Shown here piece after piece: positions 6,341-6,774 of a stretch of DNA of 6,774 nt. Location: contig JAHEBK010000095.1 in assembly GCA_024642295.1 (NCBI GenBank), positions 1 through 6,774 of the forward strand. The letters are read 5' to 3'. The position numbers and the translations under genes were made by a program. The stretch is from Flavobacterium sp. Lineage in GTDB: Bacteria; Bacteroidota; Bacteroidia; Flavobacteriales; Flavobacteriaceae. The notes under the pieces are model-generated. The model searched no databases, was not told the DNA's origin, and saw only the letters and a program-made list of their open reading frames with translations. Every line of letters begins with the position of its first letter. The first letter of the stretch is position 1.

Positions 6341-6688
6341 ATGGGGTCTTTTGTGATAAGTAAGCGATTTAGTGGGGATTATAAGTTTGAATATACTTCA
6401 AGGAAGGGGAAGCCTATTTTTACAAGTAATACATATGAATTGCGAATGGATTGCGAAGCTGATGCCGAGTTGCTACGTTCTTTGTTTGATAAGTGTTCTT
6501 TTGTGAAGTTTAAAACTTCAAAGGGGAGGTTTTTCTTTAGGGTAGTGGTTGATAATGTGGTTATGGCAACAAGTAGAAAATATTCAACGGCGTTAATGAC
6601 TCAAAAAGGGATTGATGAAATTGTGAAGTACGGTTCTAAAGCTGAGATATTAGATTTCGCAGCAAGTGAAGTTATTTTTGAGGATTAA
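6341..6688 (+). CDS. DUF1508 (YegP-like) tandem-repeat protein, function unknown
   Basis: A 115-residue protein without signal peptide or membrane segment, so probably cytosolic. It holds two related units: residues 3-49 (FVISKRFSGDYKFEYTSRKG, then IFTSNTYELR) and 53-98 (FVKFKTSKGRFFFR, then VMATSRKYSTALMTQKGIDEI). Both share the plan F-V-x(3)-K, small turn, F-x-F, then I/V-x-x-T/A-S and a helix, as in DUF1508/YegP proteins. In the second unit the SRKYST...KGIDEI stretch is the best match to the family. The biochemical role is not known. The start is an ATG preceded by an A-rich stretch, normal for this phylum. Arginine is written mostly AGG and CGA, and GGG is frequent, somewhat unlike mutS next door. 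TAGATTTT at 6312-6319 is a weak -7 candidate. The gene is a single unit between two terminators. Confidence 0.8.
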   Translation: MGSFVISKRFSGDYKFEYTSRKGKPIFTSNTYELRMDCEADAELLRSLFDKCSFVKFKTSKGRFFFRVVVDNVVMATSRKYSTALMTQKGIDEIVKYGSKAEILDFAASEVIFED

Positions 6689-6708
6689 ATTTGATTAAAA
6701 TAAGGTAT

Positions 6709-6744
6709 GAGTCTTGATTTGAAATTATCTAGATTCTTTTTTTT
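6709..6744 (+). terminator. Probable terminator of the DUF1508 gene
   Basis: GAGTCTTGAT (6709-6718) can pair with ATCTAGATTC (6727-6736) at nine of ten positions (one T-T mismatch, one G-U) around the loop TTGAAATT, followed by eight T. It lies 20 bases beyond the stop codon. A second, all-AT inverted repeat (ATTAAAATAA at 6694-6703 and its complement at 6743-6752) surrounds it. The stem is AU-rich, so termination may be partial. Confidence 0.6.
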
Positions 6745-6774
6745 ATTTTAATTTAGGGTATAAAAAATATTTTA

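Overview
The window is low-GC chromosomal DNA that looks like a member of the Bacteroidota, most likely Flavobacteriia (Flavobacterium or a close relative). The evidence is the AT-rich sequence, proteins of flavobacterial style, the absence of clear Shine-Dalgarno sites, and several matches to the Bacteroidota promoter consensus (TTTG, about 19 bases, TAnnTTTG). The genus call is from recognition of the sequences and was not checked by a search.

Layout. (1) 1-1320, minus: the first 440 residues of a signal peptide peptidase (SppA, protease IV), cut by the window edge. (2) A 115-base divergent intergenic region leads to folK (plus), which makes the pyrophosphorylated pterin precursor of folate. 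(3) folK ends tail to tail with a SpoU/TrmH-family RNA 2'-O-methyltransferase (minus); the two stop codons overlap within one TTAA. (4) Upstream of the methyltransferase is a clear intrinsic terminator that ends a small exported DUF1573 protein gene (minus). (5) A second divergent region leads to a full-length mutS (plus, TTG start), with all mismatch-repair motifs and a C-terminal clamp-binding motif. (6) Two tRNA genes follow, Gly(GCC) and Leu(UAA), each behind its own good promoter; the Leu gene is closed by a strong terminator. (7) A small DUF1508 (YegP-like) protein gene follows, with a probable terminator behind it.

The genes are housekeeping functions (membrane protein quality control, folate synthesis, RNA modification, mismatch repair, translation) with two small proteins of unknown role. 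They do not form one pathway, and strand changes split them into several transcription units. I see no CRISPR array, insertion sequence, toxin-antitoxin pair, phage gene or defence system, and no convincing new multi-gene system. The most unusual local signals are a GC-rich palindrome inside the mutS linker region, the shared stop site of folK and the methyltransferase, and the poorly explained promoter of the methyltransferase. No gene-free stretch exceeds 300 bases.
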